From NCBI RefSeq assembly GCF_024584805.1, contig NZ_CP075715.1, positions 496,001 through 560,000 of the forward strand: a stretch of DNA of 64,000 nt, given 5' to 3'. Of this stretch, positions 1 through 8,383 are shown in pieces. The first letter of the stretch is position 1. The number at the start of each line of letters is the position of its first letter. This DNA is from Streptomyces sp. FIT100. Lineage in GTDB: Bacteria > Actinomycetota > Actinomycetes > Streptomycetales > Streptomycetaceae. Position numbers and translations under genes: made by a program. A model generated the notes under the pieces. The model made no database searches and was not told the DNA's origin. It worked only from the letters and a program-made list of their open reading frames with translations.

Positions 1-920
1 GCGCGGCCCGCGACCTCGAGCGCCTGGACTCCGGCGTCGCGGTCGTGGCGGGCGGCCGCTCCGGTGACGGCGGCGGCGATGATCAGGAACCCGGCGGCGG
101 TGTGCGCGGCACGCAGCCGGGCGACGAGGCGGCGGCCGTACCAGAAGCCGGGGCGTCCGAGCGCGGGCCGGATGTCGGCGGGCGAGTCGGTCCCGGCCGT
201 TCCCGTGGCCTCACCGGCGGCGTCACCGGCTGTGTGACCGGGCGTTCCCGCGGTGTCGCCGGCCGTCGCCGCGCTGGGCGGCCGCTGGGACTCGTACGCG
301 CTCCAGGTCCGGTTGGACAGGTACCAGAGCAGCCCCACGAGCCCGGTCGGCACCAGGGCGGCGAGCGCGAGGCGGCGTCCGGGCTGCGCCCACCAGCCGC
401 CGTTGGCCGGGGAGAGGAAGCCCAGCCAGGAGCTTTCCGCCGAGCAGGCGGCCGAACCGGCGCACTGCCACGCCGTCAGATCGAGCGCGACCTCGCAGGC
501 GGCGGCCGTGAGCAGTGCGGTGAGGCTGAGCGCCACGAGCCGTACGAGCATGCCGTAGAAGCGGACGGCGCGCGCCGGGCCCTTGCTGGTGGGACGCGTC
601 CAGTGCGCGAGATTGACCACCATGAAGGGCAGGAGCAGCAGCCAGAGCGCGCGGGCGCCGTTGCCGGACGTGAGGTTGGACCAGCAGTACGCCTCCGGGA
701 TCGGCTCCTTCACGTACCGCTCAGGGTGGTCCTCGGCGTCGGTGTCCTCGGGACGCCGGTACACGGCGGCGGTCGCGTCGCCGGTGATCCGGACCGTACG
801 CAGATCGTCGAGCATGTCCTGCGGAGTGGCTCCGCCGACGCCGTGGACCAGCAGCTCCAGCGCGGGCGCGCCGCGCGGTGGCCCCGGGACCGACGCCGAG
901 ACCGGTGTGGCAGAGGACAC
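1..920 (-). CDS. Integral membrane protein, C-terminus cut by window edge
   Basis: At least 306 residues are visible; the 3' end lies outside the window. A GTG start at 920-918 is chosen because the reading frame is open and compositionally normal from there, although no strong ribosome site is visible. The N-terminal ~85 residues are soluble and contain LVHGVGGATPQDML (about residues 24-37), an alpha/beta-hydrolase-like 'VHGVGG' strand-turn seen in a family of Streptomyces membrane proteins. Predicted membrane segments lie near residues 91-106, 122-145, 183-202 and 278-298, with a Gly/Ala/Thr-rich linker around 215-250. The function is unknown; I infer a membrane protein with a degenerate hydrolase-like head. 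It is transcribed divergently from the DeoR gene. Confidence 0.7.
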   Translation of the reverse strand, partial: MSSATPVSASVPGPPRGAPALELLVHGVGGATPQDMLDDLRTVRITGDATAAVYRRPEDTDAEDHPERYVKEPIPEAYCWSNLTSGNGARALWLLLLPFMVVNLAHWTRPTSKGPARAVRFYGMLVRLVALSLTALLTAAACEVALDLTAWQCAGSAACSAESSWLGFLSPANGGWWAQPGRRLALAALVPTGLVGLLWYLSNRTWSAYESQRPPSAATAGDTAGTPGHTAGDAAGEATGTAGTDSPADIRPALGRPGFWYGRRLVARLRAAHTAAGFLIIAAAVTGAAARHDRDAGVQALEVAGR

Positions 921-1082
921 TTCTGTGACTCGCTCTCTGGTGGGAGGATCAGCGGCGCACGACCAGAATCCCGGATCATGGCCGCTGCCGCACGGCTCTC
1001 ACCGAATCTTCGGAAACGGCCGTGGGAGGATGGGCGATCGCGGTGATTCGGTGAAGGCGAAACGGAAGGACCGGCCCGGGCG

Positions 1083-2021
1083 GTGAACGACAATCAGAAC
1101 CTTCTCGCGGAGCAGCGGCGCGCCCTGATCCTCGACGAGGTGCGGCGGCGGGGCGGCGTGCGGGTCAACGAGCTCACGCGGAAGCTGAACGTCTCCGACA
1201 TGACCGTGCGCCGCGATCTCGACGCCCTCGCCCGGCAGGGCGTCATCGAGAAGGTGCACGGCGGCGCGGTGCCGGTGGTCGAGGCGAGCACGCACGAGCC
1301 GGGTTTCGAGGCCAAGTCGTCGCTGGAGCTGAGCGCGAAGGAGGACATCGCGCGGGCGGCCGCGGCGATGGCCGTCCCGGGCAGCGCGATCGCCCTCTCC
1401 GGAGGGACCACGACGTACGCCCTGGCGCAGCATCTGGTGGGCGTTCCCGATCTGACGGTCGTGACGAACTCGGTCCGGGTGGCCGATGTGTTCCACGCGG
1501 CACAGCAGGCGGGTGCGGCGAGCGGGCAGCGGGCGGGGGCCGCGACGGTGGTGCTCACCGGAGGGGTGCGTACGCCGTCGGACTCGCTGGTGGGCCCGGT
1601 CGCGGACCAGGCGATCCGCTCCCTCCACTTCGACGTGCTGTTCCTCGGGGTGCACGGCATCTCGGTCGAGGCGGGGCTGTCGACGCCGAACCTGGCGGAG
1701 GCGGAGACGAACCGGCGCCTCGTCCGGTCGGCGCGACGTGTGGTGGTCGTGGCCGACCACACCAAGTGGGGGACGGTGGGGCTGAGTTCGTTCGCCCGGC
1801 TGGACGAGGTGGACACGCTGGTCACGGACGCGGGGCTGTCGGTGGAGGCGCGCGAGGAGATCGCGGAGCAGCTGCCGCACCTGGTGGTGGCGGGCGAGTC
1901 GGCGGAGGACGGGGCCGAGGCCGTCGCAGCGGTGGAGGTGGAGGCGGGGAGCGGGCCGGGGGGTCCCGGGGCGGACGGGATTTCCCTCGCCTCGGAGGGG
2001 CCGCGGGCGTCCGCGGAGTAG
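1083..2021 (+). CDS. DeoR-family transcriptional regulator
   Basis: 312-residue repressor-type regulator. Residues ~10-62 form the DeoR winged helix (the NVSDMTVRRDLDALARQGVI recognition stretch), followed by the typical HGGA turn. Residues ~78-240 form the DeoR sensor domain, a phosphosugar-binding isomerase-like fold, with SGGTTTYAL near the effector pocket and the AEAETNRRLV / DHTKWG motifs. Members bind phosphorylated sugars or nucleosides and repress adjacent catabolic genes. No obvious sugar operon lies beside it here, so its target is unknown. The last ~50 residues are a Glu/Ala/Gly-rich tail absent from typical ~255-residue members. GTG start at 1083; a purine-rich GGAAGGA lies about 10-16 bases upstream. 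Confidence 0.9.
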   Translation: MNDNQNLLAEQRRALILDEVRRRGGVRVNELTRKLNVSDMTVRRDLDALARQGVIEKVHGGAVPVVEASTHEPGFEAKSSLELSAKEDIARAAAAMAVPGSAIALSGGTTTYALAQHLVGVPDLTVVTNSVRVADVFHAAQQAGAASGQRAGAATVVLTGGVRTPSDSLVGPVADQAIRSLHFDVLFLGVHGISVEAGLSTPNLAEAETNRRLVRSARRVVVVADHTKWGTVGLSSFARLDEVDTLVTDAGLSVEAREEIAEQLPHLVVAGESAEDGAEAVAAVEVEAGSGPGGPGADGISLASEGPRASAE

Positions 2022-2231
2022 CGGCGAGGGCTCCGGGGTCCGTGGCCCGGGGTCCGAGGGCCGGGCGGCCGGGGCAGAGGGGCCCCGGCGCGCGAACGGC
2101 CGTACGGGCGGGCAGGTTTCGCGCTGCCGCGGTGGTGCCCATCCGACGGTTCGGGGGCTATCGTGGCCGCCCCCGCCCCCGCCCCCGACCCAGACCCCGA
2201 CAGCCGGCCCGACATCCGGAGGTACGGTTCC

Positions 2232-2714
2232 ATGGCTCACCGGCTGGACTCCGTGCAGCTCGACTTCGTCGAGACCGCGCCGCTGCGGCTGGTCTTCGCC
2301 ACGGAGGTGAGTGCCGCGCCGGCGGAGCTCTACCGTGCGCTCGCCGAGGATGTGGAGGGCTGGCCCTCCTGGTTCAGGGCGATCGTGTCGGCGCGGCCGA
2401 CCGCTGGGGATGCGGGCCGGGAGGTCCGGCTGCGTGGCGGCATCCGGTTCGAGGAGACGATCATGGCGGCGGAGCCGTCCACCCGGTACGCGTACCGGGT
2501 GGACGTGACCAACGCTCCCGGGGTGCGCGCCATGGTGGAGGAGTGGCGGCTCACGCCCACCGACTCCGGGAGGACTCGGGTGCAGTGGACCATGGCGGTG
2601 TCCGGCACGGCGCCGTTCCGGTTCGCGCTGCGGCTGGGCCGGGCGGGTATGGGGCAGTCCTTCCGCGACGCCGTGCGCAGGCTCGACCGCCGGATCGCCA
2701 CCGCGGCCGGGTGA
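2232..2714 (+). CDS. SRPBCC (START/Bet v1-like) family protein
   Basis: 160 residues. The ATG at 2232 is preferred over an in-frame GTG at 2163 because GGAGG sits about 9 bases upstream and the extra N-terminus would be a low-complexity Pro/Asp repeat. The sequence has the SRPBCC pattern: an opening strand with F.TEVSA.PAELYRALAE, then WPSWF, a beta-rich middle (GREVRLRGGIRFEETI) and a long C-terminal helix (SFRDAVRRLDRRIA). These proteins bind hydrophobic ligands; some are aromatases/cyclases and many have no known role. Nothing nearby indicates a ligand. The gene is followed by three 7-bp GGGCCCT repeats (2741-2761) and then the convergent desulfhydrase gene. Confidence 0.8.
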   Translation: MAHRLDSVQLDFVETAPLRLVFATEVSAAPAELYRALAEDVEGWPSWFRAIVSARPTAGDAGREVRLRGGIRFEETIMAAEPSTRYAYRVDVTNAPGVRAMVEEWRLTPTDSGRTRVQWTMAVSGTAPFRFALRLGRAGMGQSFRDAVRRLDRRIATAAG

Positions 2715-2740
2715 GCAGCGGGCAGCGCACAGCGCGCCCC

Positions 2741-2761
2741 GGGCCCTGGGCCCTGGGCCCT
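2741..2761. repeat. 7-bp tandem repeat (GGGCCCT x3)
   Basis: Three perfect head-to-tail copies of GGGCCCT lie in the convergent gap between the SRPBCC and desulfhydrase genes. They are self-complementary and could fold as part of a bidirectional terminator. Confidence 0.8.
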
Positions 2762-2806
2762 GGGATCCCCCGTGCCCCGCCCCTCGCCCGACTCCGACGC
2801 GCCCCG

Positions 2807-3922
2807 TCAGCCCGGCCAGACGCCGCTGTCGAGGAACTGGTCGATCGTCGCCGCGTACGGAGCGATGTCCAGCCCTTGTCCGGCCAGCCAGTCGTCGGAG
2901 TAGTACTTGTCGAGGTAGCGGTCGCCGGGGTCGCAGATCAGCGTGACCACGCTGCCGGTGGTGCCCTCCGCCACCATCTCCGCAACGATCTTCAGCGCGC
3001 TCCACAGCCCCGTTCCGGTGGACCCGCCCGCCTTGCGCCCGATGGCCTGCTCCAGGGCGCGCACGGCGGCGACGGTCGCGGCGTCCGGCACCTTCATCAT
3101 CCGGTCGATCGCCCCGGGCACGAAGCTCGGCTCCATCCGCGGGCGTCCGATGCCCTCGATCCGCGAGCCGCAGTCGGCCGTGGCCAGCGGGTCGTGGCGG
3201 GTCCAGCCCTCGAAGAAACAGGAGTTCTCCGGGTCGGGCACACAGATCCTGGTGTCGTACTGCATGTAGTGGACGTACCGCGCGATCGTCGCCGACGTGC
3301 CGCCCGTCCCGGCCGTGGCCACGATCCACGTGGGCTCCGGATAGCGCTCCAACTTCAGCTGCTGGTAGATGGATTCGGCGATGTTGTTGTTCCCGCGCCA
3401 GTCGGTGGCCCGCTCGGCGTAGGTGAACTGGTCCATGTAGTGCCCGCCCGTTTCCGCTGCGAGCTCGGCGGACTCGTCGTACACCCGCATGGGGTCGTCC
3501 ACGAAGTGGCACCGTCCACCGTGGAATTCGATGAGCCGGCACTTCTCGGCGCTGGTGGTGCGCGGCATGACGGCGATGAACGGCACACCGATGAGCTTGG
3601 CGAAGTACGCCTCCGACACGGCCGTCGAGCCGCTGGACGCCTCGATGACAGGCTTGCCGGGCCGGATCCAGCCGTTGCAGAGGCCGTACAGGAACAGCGA
3701 ACGGGCCAGCCGGTGCTTGAGGCTGCCGGTGGGATGGGTGGACTCGTCCTTGAGGTAGAGGTCGATCCCCCACTGCTCGGGCAGCGGGAAACGCAGCAGA
3801 TGGGTGTCGGCCGAGCGGTTCGCGTCGGCCTGCACCTTGCGCACGGCCTCATTCAGCCATGCCCGGTACTCCGGATCGCTCCGGTCCACATCGGTCGTGG
3901 CCGTCGCTTCGTACGTGCTCAT
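2807..3922 (-). CDS. cds1: PLP-dependent L-cysteine desulfhydrase, Cds1-like
   Basis: 371 residues of the cysteine synthase/beta-eliminase fold. The PLP Schiff-base lysine is Lys69 in HPTGSLKHR, the phosphate loop is GTGGTS (~208), and the substrate loop SSGST lies near 98. The opening [14 protein letters not shown] and [22 protein letters not shown] match, from memory, the actinobacterial Cds1 group (Rv3684 of M. tuberculosis), which degrades cysteine to pyruvate, ammonia and sulfide. That substrate is inferred. The ATG at 3922 follows GAGGAG; an upstream extension in frame is low-complexity and rejected. A dyad GTTCC-ATA-GGAAC lies at 4002-4014 in the divergent upstream region. Confidence 0.85.
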   Translation of the reverse strand: MSTYEATATTDVDRSDPEYRAWLNEAVRKVQADANRSADTHLLRFPLPEQWGIDLYLKDESTHPTGSLKHRLARSLFLYGLCNGWIRPGKPVIEASSGSTAVSEAYFAKLIGVPFIAVMPRTTSAEKCRLIEFHGGRCHFVDDPMRVYDESAELAAETGGHYMDQFTYAERATDWRGNNNIAESIYQQLKLERYPEPTWIVATAGTGGTSATIARYVHYMQYDTRICVPDPENSCFFEGWTRHDPLATADCGSRIEGIGRPRMEPSFVPGAIDRMMKVPDAATVAAVRALEQAIGRKAGGSTGTGLWSALKIVAEMVAEGTTGSVVTLICDPGDRYLDKYYSDDWLAGQGLDIAPYAATIDQFLDSGVWPG

Positions 3923-4001
3923 ACGCGCCGCTCCTCTTCTTGCCGGGCCCGTCCCCACTGCCCACCATAAGCCCCTCACCTGCACAAACGCTGACTTTGG
4001 G

Positions 4002-4014
4002 GTTCCATAGGAAC
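4002..4014. promoter_or_regulatory. Dyad GTTCC-ATA-GGAAC, candidate operator
   Basis: A perfect 13-bp dyad with 5-bp arms lies in the 208-bp divergent gap, 80 bp upstream of the desulfhydrase start and ~117 bp upstream of the small hypothetical gene. It could serve either gene. No regulator gene is adjacent. Confidence 0.45.
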
Positions 4015-4130
4015 TCCTTGTGGGAGGGTGGCGCCAAGGTGCCGGAATGCGCACTGGTGTCCAGGCGGTTGCATGGGCACACTGGGGTGCAGGAGTGGGG
4101 CGCGAGAGCGGGAGCGAAGGGGGCGGCGGC

Positions 4131-4463
4131 ATGCGTGAGCCGGAGTTCAACGCCATGGGTGTGCGGATCGAGCGGTGGCCCCGCTCGCTCACCAAGGCCG
4201 GTCAAGTCCTCATCGAGGGCGGCCGACTGGCGCTTCTGACCAGCTACGGGCGGGTCATCGACAGTGCGCCGGTGCAGGCGGTCCGCGCGGAGAGGCCCTG
4301 GTTCGCGGGCAGCCGCAGCACGGTCGCGACGGTGAACGGCACGCGCTACCGGCTGACGATGGACCGGGCCGCCCGGGCGCGCGACGGCCACCGGATCGAC
4401 GGTACGGCACTGGCGGGGCGCTTCCTGGCCGCCGTGCGCGGCGCCGGTGGCAGCAGCGGCTGA
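4131..4463 (+). CDS. Small conserved hypothetical protein
   Basis: 110 residues from the ATG at 4131, chosen because AAGGGGGCGG precedes it; longer in-frame starts would add a low-complexity leader. No recognised domain. It reads as a compact alternation of short strands ([24 protein letters not shown]), a basic patch ([17 protein letters not shown]) and a C-terminal helix ([17 protein letters not shown]). There is no signal peptide or membrane segment. It is divergent from the cysteine desulfhydrase gene. Function unknown. Confidence 0.7.
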   Translation: MREPEFNAMGVRIERWPRSLTKAGQVLIEGGRLALLTSYGRVIDSAPVQAVRAERPWFAGSRSTVATVNGTRYRLTMDRAARARDGHRIDGTALAGRFLAAVRGAGGSSG

Positions 4464-4824
4464 CGGCCGCCGCGGCGGGCGCTCACGGCGGGCATCCGGC
4501 CGCTCCTGGGGGCGCCCGGCTCTCCCGGCACCCGATCCCGGCTCCCGGACCGCTCGTATACGTCCACGCACCCATCTGCCCGTGTGTCCACTGCACGGGT
4601 CCGGGAGACACGCACGTGGCGGGGGCTATGGCACTCATGTGCCCTGCGCAGGCATGTGTGCGCGGAGTTGCGAAGTCATTACTCCTGGTTCACGCTTGAG
4701 GGCATCACTCAGGGTTCACCGGCGGTGACACTGCGACCCAGCCCCGCCGGCGCAAACAGCAGGCAGCCAACTGCTGGATCCGTTCCTTCGTCTTCTTCCG
4801 GACCTATTTCGGGGAGTCGCAGCC
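4464..4824. other. 361-bp intergenic region with direct repeats
   Basis: No coding frame with normal composition is seen. Two copies of ACTC-NN-GGTTCAC lie at 4681-4693 and 4707-4719, exactly 26 bp apart, about 110-140 bp upstream of the anti-sigma-type ATPase. Same-face half-sites of this kind fit an activator or repressor site for that gene. The upstream part (4464-4660) is plain GC-rich sequence. Confidence 0.5.
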
Positions 4825-5388
4825 GTGATCAGCGAGGCAAGCAGGCATTGCAGGGTGGAGCTCCAGGCTCTGCCCTCGCGGATCGGTCAGGTCCGCAGAA
4901 TCATCTCGGCGCTTCTGCGCTACTGGCATCTCGATCCCTTGATCGACCACGCGGCCCTCGGCGTCACGGAGCTGCTGACCAATGTCCATCGGCACGCCGA
5001 GCCGGACAAACTCTGCTCGGTCGAGATTGAGCTGCTCCTCGACCGGCTGACGGTATCGGTGCACGACCACGATCCCCGGCTGCCCAGCGTCGCCGACGCC
5101 GGGCCGCTGGAGACCACGGGGCGCGGACTGGCGCTGATAGCAGCGGTGAGCGAGAGCTGGGGCGTGCTGCCCAAGGGCGAGGACGGCAAGGTCGTCTGGT
5201 TCACGCTCCCGGCCTCGGTACCGGTGGCGGCCGGGCCCAAGTGCGCGGCCGACCTGGTCTACGGTGCGGCGCCCGGCTCCCCCTTCCCCGCCGTGGAGAC
5301 CCTTGTGGAGGCCGGGCGGGCACGTGAGCCGCGCACATCCGCCGTGGCCGCCGGCTCGGCCATGACCCGGTCACCCGTTCCGGGCTGA
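4825..5388 (+). CDS. ATP-binding protein, anti-sigma factor (RsbW/SpoIIAB-like)
   Basis: 187 residues. Residues ~10-132 form a GHKL ATPase of the HATPase_c_2 (serine-kinase anti-sigma) class: N-box ELLTNVHRHA with Glu49 and Asn53, G1 box VHDHDPRLPS, and G2 box TTGRGLALIAAV. Such proteins bind sigma factors or phosphorylate STAS anti-anti-sigma partners; Streptomyces encode dozens, many orphan. No partner STAS or sigma gene is adjacent, so the target is unknown. The last ~50 residues are a non-conserved Pro/Ala tail. GTG start at 4825 with GGGAG upstream. Confidence 0.85.
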   Translation: MISEASRHCRVELQALPSRIGQVRRIISALLRYWHLDPLIDHAALGVTELLTNVHRHAEPDKLCSVEIELLLDRLTVSVHDHDPRLPSVADAGPLETTGRGLALIAAVSESWGVLPKGEDGKVVWFTLPASVPVAAGPKCAADLVYGAAPGSPFPAVETLVEAGRAREPRTSAVAAGSAMTRSPVPG

Positions 5389-5410
5389 CCTGGCACTGCC
5401 TCCAGGCCGA

Positions 5411-5428
5411 CCGGGCCTGCTTGCCCGG
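5411..5428. terminator. Short GC hairpin
   Basis: CCGGGC-(6 nt)-GCCCGG stem-loop in the convergent gap between the anti-sigma-type gene and the SHOCT gene. It is surrounded by further imperfect GGCC repeats and lacks a T-tract, as is usual in Streptomyces. Confidence 0.4.
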
Positions 5429-5490
5429 CCGGTCCGGACAGGCCGGGCCTCAACAGGCGCGACCCGCCCGTCCGTTCGCAGATGCGGCCG

Positions 5491-5778
5491 TTACGCGGCA
5501 CCGTGCTTGGAGTGCGCGCCGAACTGCTCGTCGAGGACGGACAGCCGGCGCCAGTACTCGTCCTCGTCGATCTCCCCTGCGGCGAACCGGCGCCCCAGAA
5601 CGACGATCGGTGACCGGCCGTCGGGCACCGCGTGCGCGCGCCACGGTCCACCCCGGCCACCCCGGCCGCCCCGGACGGTGCGGCACAGCAGCGTGACGCC
5701 CGCGAAGATGACGGCCGCCCAGATCAGCGGGAAGAACAGGATCCACGGGCCGGGCCCGTCGTAGGCCAGCGTGTTCAT
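5491..5778 (-). CDS. SHOCT-domain small membrane protein
   Basis: 95 residues. A single membrane segment (~12-33, WILFFPLIWAAVIFAGVTLL) is followed by a Gly/Arg linker and a C-terminal SHOCT helix pair (~60-86; LGRRFAAGEIDEDEYWRRLSVL). SHOCT modules are short oligomerisation-type segments; this architecture is common in actinobacteria and not functionally characterised. ATG at 5778 with GAGGAG upstream. Convergent with the preceding gene. The 261 bp upstream show no other gene. Confidence 0.85.
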   Translation of the reverse strand: MNTLAYDGPGPWILFFPLIWAAVIFAGVTLLCRTVRGGRGGRGGPWRAHAVPDGRSPIVVLGRRFAAGEIDEDEYWRRLSVLDEQFGAHSKHGAA

Positions 5779-6039
5779 GAGCGTCAGCTCCTCGGTCGCG
5801 GGGTTCGGGGTTCGCGGTATGCGGTTCTCCCTCGTTTCCCTCGCTACCGAGACTGGCTTCGAGTGGGGGGTCCGGTCGTCGTACGGCCAGCGGCTTCGCG
5901 TGTACGCCCGCGGAAGTAGGAACCGGTCTCGCGCACGACGACGGACCGGCGGCCGGACCCTCGCCCCGTGGCGCCACCCGGCGCCGGATGGGTCCCCGGT
6001 CCGCGACCGTACGGAGCGGACCGGCGGTGCTCCGGTGCC

Positions 6040-6834
6040 TCAGGCGACCGGGACCAGCGTCAGGTAGACGAGGCCGAGCACGCCGCGATAGCCGCGGAGC
6101 CAGCTCGCCCGATGGCGGTCCACGCGGTTCCGGGTCTCGGCGGCCAGCGGGTGCCCGGCGTTGGCGGCGAGCCACTCCTCCACGTCGGCGAGGTAGCCGG
6201 ATTCGAAGTGCTCCCACTCCTCCTCGGTCGCCGTCTCGATCCACTCGACGCGGAATCCGGCCGCCGTGGCGGCCTCCGTGATCGCGGCGAGGGGCAGGTG
6301 GTCGTCGACCCGCGCTCCCGGCCACATCGCGGCCAGCTCGTCCGCGGCCGGGGTGCGCTGCCAGAAGCCCTCGCCGAAGAGCGCCCGCCCACCGGGGGCG
6401 ACCAGGGTGCGCAGTGCCCGGAGCGCGTCGACGGTTGCGGACAACGACGCGCCGGCACCGGCGGGTTCACTGCCGGACTCGCTGTCGAGCAGCGCCTGCC
6501 CGGACCCGACGCACAGCACGACGTCGGCCGGCCCGCGGGTCGTACCGGTGGCGGATTCCTCGACGAACTCCGCTCGTCCGTCGAGGCCGCGCTCCCCCGC
6601 GGTGCGCCGCCCGCGCGCGAGATCGTCGGCGTTGAGGTCGATGCCGATCCCCTTCGCGTCCGGCGCCGCTTCCAGCACCCGCAGCATCAGCTCGCCCCAT
6701 CCGCAGCCGATGTCCAGGACGGACGCAGGGCTGTTGCGTACGAGCCGTGTGACCAGCTGTGCGGCGCGTGCCTCGGAGAGCGGTCCGTGGAAGGTGAGCC
6801 GGGTGAGGCGGGGCGGAGTACCGGTGTCGGACAT
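6040..6834 (-). CDS. Class I SAM-dependent methyltransferase
   Basis: 264 residues. SAM-binding motif I is VLDIGCGWGELML (Asp41), followed by GIGIDLNADDL (post-I acidic residue), ADVVLCVGSG (motif II) and LVAPGGRALFGEGFW (motif III). The C-terminus ends in a membrane-like Tyr/Leu segment. The substrate cannot be deduced and no pathway genes adjoin. The ATG at 6834 is preferred over an extended start that would add 34 low-complexity residues. Part of a minus-strand run with the SHOCT gene and, upstream, the ROK regulator, but with gaps of >150 bp, so probably not one operon. Confidence 0.85.
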   Translation of the reverse strand: MSDTGTPPRLTRLTFHGPLSEARAAQLVTRLVRNSPASVLDIGCGWGELMLRVLEAAPDAKGIGIDLNADDLARGRRTAGERGLDGRAEFVEESATGTTRGPADVVLCVGSGQALLDSESGSEPAGAGASLSATVDALRALRTLVAPGGRALFGEGFWQRTPAADELAAMWPGARVDDHLPLAAITEAATAAGFRVEWIETATEEEWEHFESGYLADVEEWLAANAGHPLAAETRNRVDRHRASWLRGYRGVLGLVYLTLVPVA

Positions 6835-6998
6835 GGTGCGGACGGTACGGCACGCGGGGCGCGAGCACATCCGGATTTCGGCGGGGCGGCCACCCGAGCG
6901 GAAGGAGGGCGGCGGCCCACGCCCGAGCTGGGCCACCGCCTGGGGTGCCGGTGGCTGCTCGCGAGGGAGCCGGGCAGTGGGGAGTCAGGACATGGGGG

Positions 6999-8225
6999 TC
7001 AGGAGACGCGCGCGGGCAGCACGGTCAGCGGGTCGTCGAGGACCGGCTGCCAGGCCAGCTCCGCCGCGCCCACCAGGCTGTTGTGGTCGAGCGTGCAGGG
7101 GAGGATGGGGACGCCGCCGCTGCGGCCCCAGAGGCTGCGGTCGGCGACGACCGCGCGCAGCCGCTCGGGGTCGGCGTCGAGGAGGTCCCGGTGCAGGCCG
7201 CCGAGGATGATGCGGTCGGGGTTGAGGATGTTCACGAGGCCGGCGAGACCGAGGCCGAGCCGGTCGATGAGCTCCTCGGCCGCGGCGCGCACCGTCGGGT
7301 CGGCGTACTCCGTGCGGAGCAGTTCCTGCGACTGCTGGAGCAGGGACACCTCGGGGCCGGGCTCACGGCGCGCGGCGGTGAGGAAGGCCAGCGGATCGGC
7401 CTCGACGTCGAGGCAGCCGCGGCTGCCGCAGTGGCAGGGGCGGCCCTCGGGGTTGACGGTGAGGTGGCCGACCTCCAGGGCGAGGCCGGAACTTCCCGTG
7501 TGGAGGCGGCCGTCGAGGACGAGGGCGCCGCCGACGCCGCGGTGCCCGGTGGCGACGCAGAGCAGGTGCTGGGCGCCGCGGCCGGCGCCGTGGCGGTGTT
7601 CGGCGAGGGCGGCGAGGTTGACGTCGTTGCCCGTGAACGCCGGTCCCGTGATGCCGGCCGCGCGGACGCGCTCGGCGAAGATGTCGCGGACCGGGGCCCC
7701 GGCCGGCCAGGCGAGGTGGAGCGGGTTGAGTGCGGTGCCCTCGGGCTCGGCCACGGCGGAGGGGACGGCGAGCCCTGCGCCCACGCATCGCCTGCCGGTC
7801 TCGCGCAGCAGCGCCGCACCCGCGTCGACGACCTCGCCGAGCACCTGCGCCGGGTCGGCGGAGACCGCGACGCAGCCGGGGGCGGTCGCGACGATGCCCC
7901 CGCCGAGCCCGACGAGCGCGGCCCGGAAGCCGTCGGCGTGCACCTGCGCGGCGAGCGCGACGGGGCCCGTGTCGTCGATGGACAGCCGGTGCGAGGGGCG
8001 GCCCTGCGAGCCGGCGGCGGCACCGGGCCGCGAGTCGACGCGGATCAGCCCGAGGGCTTCGAGTTCGGCGGCGACGGCTCCGGCGGTGGCACGGGTGACG
8101 CCGAGCTCGGCGGTGAGGACGGCCCGGGTGGGCGCCCGGCCCGTGTGCACCAGTTCCAGCGCGGGGCCGAGCGCGCTGCGGCCTCTCTCCAGTCGTGTGC
8201 GGGCGGGCGTCACCTTGCCGTTCAT
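6999..8225 (-). CDS. ROK-family transcriptional regulator (NagC/Mlc-like)
   Basis: 408 residues: an N-terminal winged helix (~15-75; TRAVLTAELGVTRATAGAVAAELEALGLI) and a ROK sugar-binding domain with the zinc site CHCGSRGC (cysteines of the CXCGXXGC motif) and TGHRGVGGALVL. The ATP-site DxGGT motif is absent (AALVGLGGG), as expected for a repressor rather than a kinase. The divergent MFS gene 158 bp away is the likely target. ATG at 8225; the in-frame upstream extension is low-complexity and rejected. Confidence 0.9.
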   Translation of the reverse strand: MNGKVTPARTRLERGRSALGPALELVHTGRAPTRAVLTAELGVTRATAGAVAAELEALGLIRVDSRPGAAAGSQGRPSHRLSIDDTGPVALAAQVHADGFRAALVGLGGGIVATAPGCVAVSADPAQVLGEVVDAGAALLRETGRRCVGAGLAVPSAVAEPEGTALNPLHLAWPAGAPVRDIFAERVRAAGITGPAFTGNDVNLAALAEHRHGAGRGAQHLLCVATGHRGVGGALVLDGRLHTGSSGLALEVGHLTVNPEGRPCHCGSRGCLDVEADPLAFLTAARREPGPEVSLLQQSQELLRTEYADPTVRAAAEELIDRLGLGLAGLVNILNPDRIILGGLHRDLLDADPERLRAVVADRSLWGRSGGVPILPCTLDHNSLVGAAELAWQPVLDDPLTVLPARVS

Positions 8226-8348
8226 GGAGGCGAGTGTCCCATGATCCGGTGCCTGCGGGCGGTATGGCGCCGGGCCGCCCGCAGGACCGCCGCCTGCCGG
8301 GCGCGCCAGGCGCCGGACGACAGCCGCTCGCACGGCGGGGCGCCGGCT

Positions 8349-8383
8349 TGTGCGCCGATCGCGGCTGCCCATATCCTCACTTT
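8349..8383 (+). promoter_or_regulatory. Candidate leaderless promoter of the MFS gene
   Basis: TTGTGC (8349-8354), an 18-bp spacer and TATCCT (8373-8378) place the expected transcription start at or within a base or two of the GTG at 8384. There is no ribosome site before that GTG, so the mRNA is probably leaderless. The site lies in the intergenic region shared with the divergent ROK regulator. Confidence 0.45.

Noticed and set aside
999..3773. 924-codon open frame on the minus strand
   Set aside because: It is the shadow of the DeoR, SRPBCC and desulfhydrase genes; its sequence is Arg/Pro/Gly/His-rich with no domain, as antisense frames in high-GC DNA usually are.
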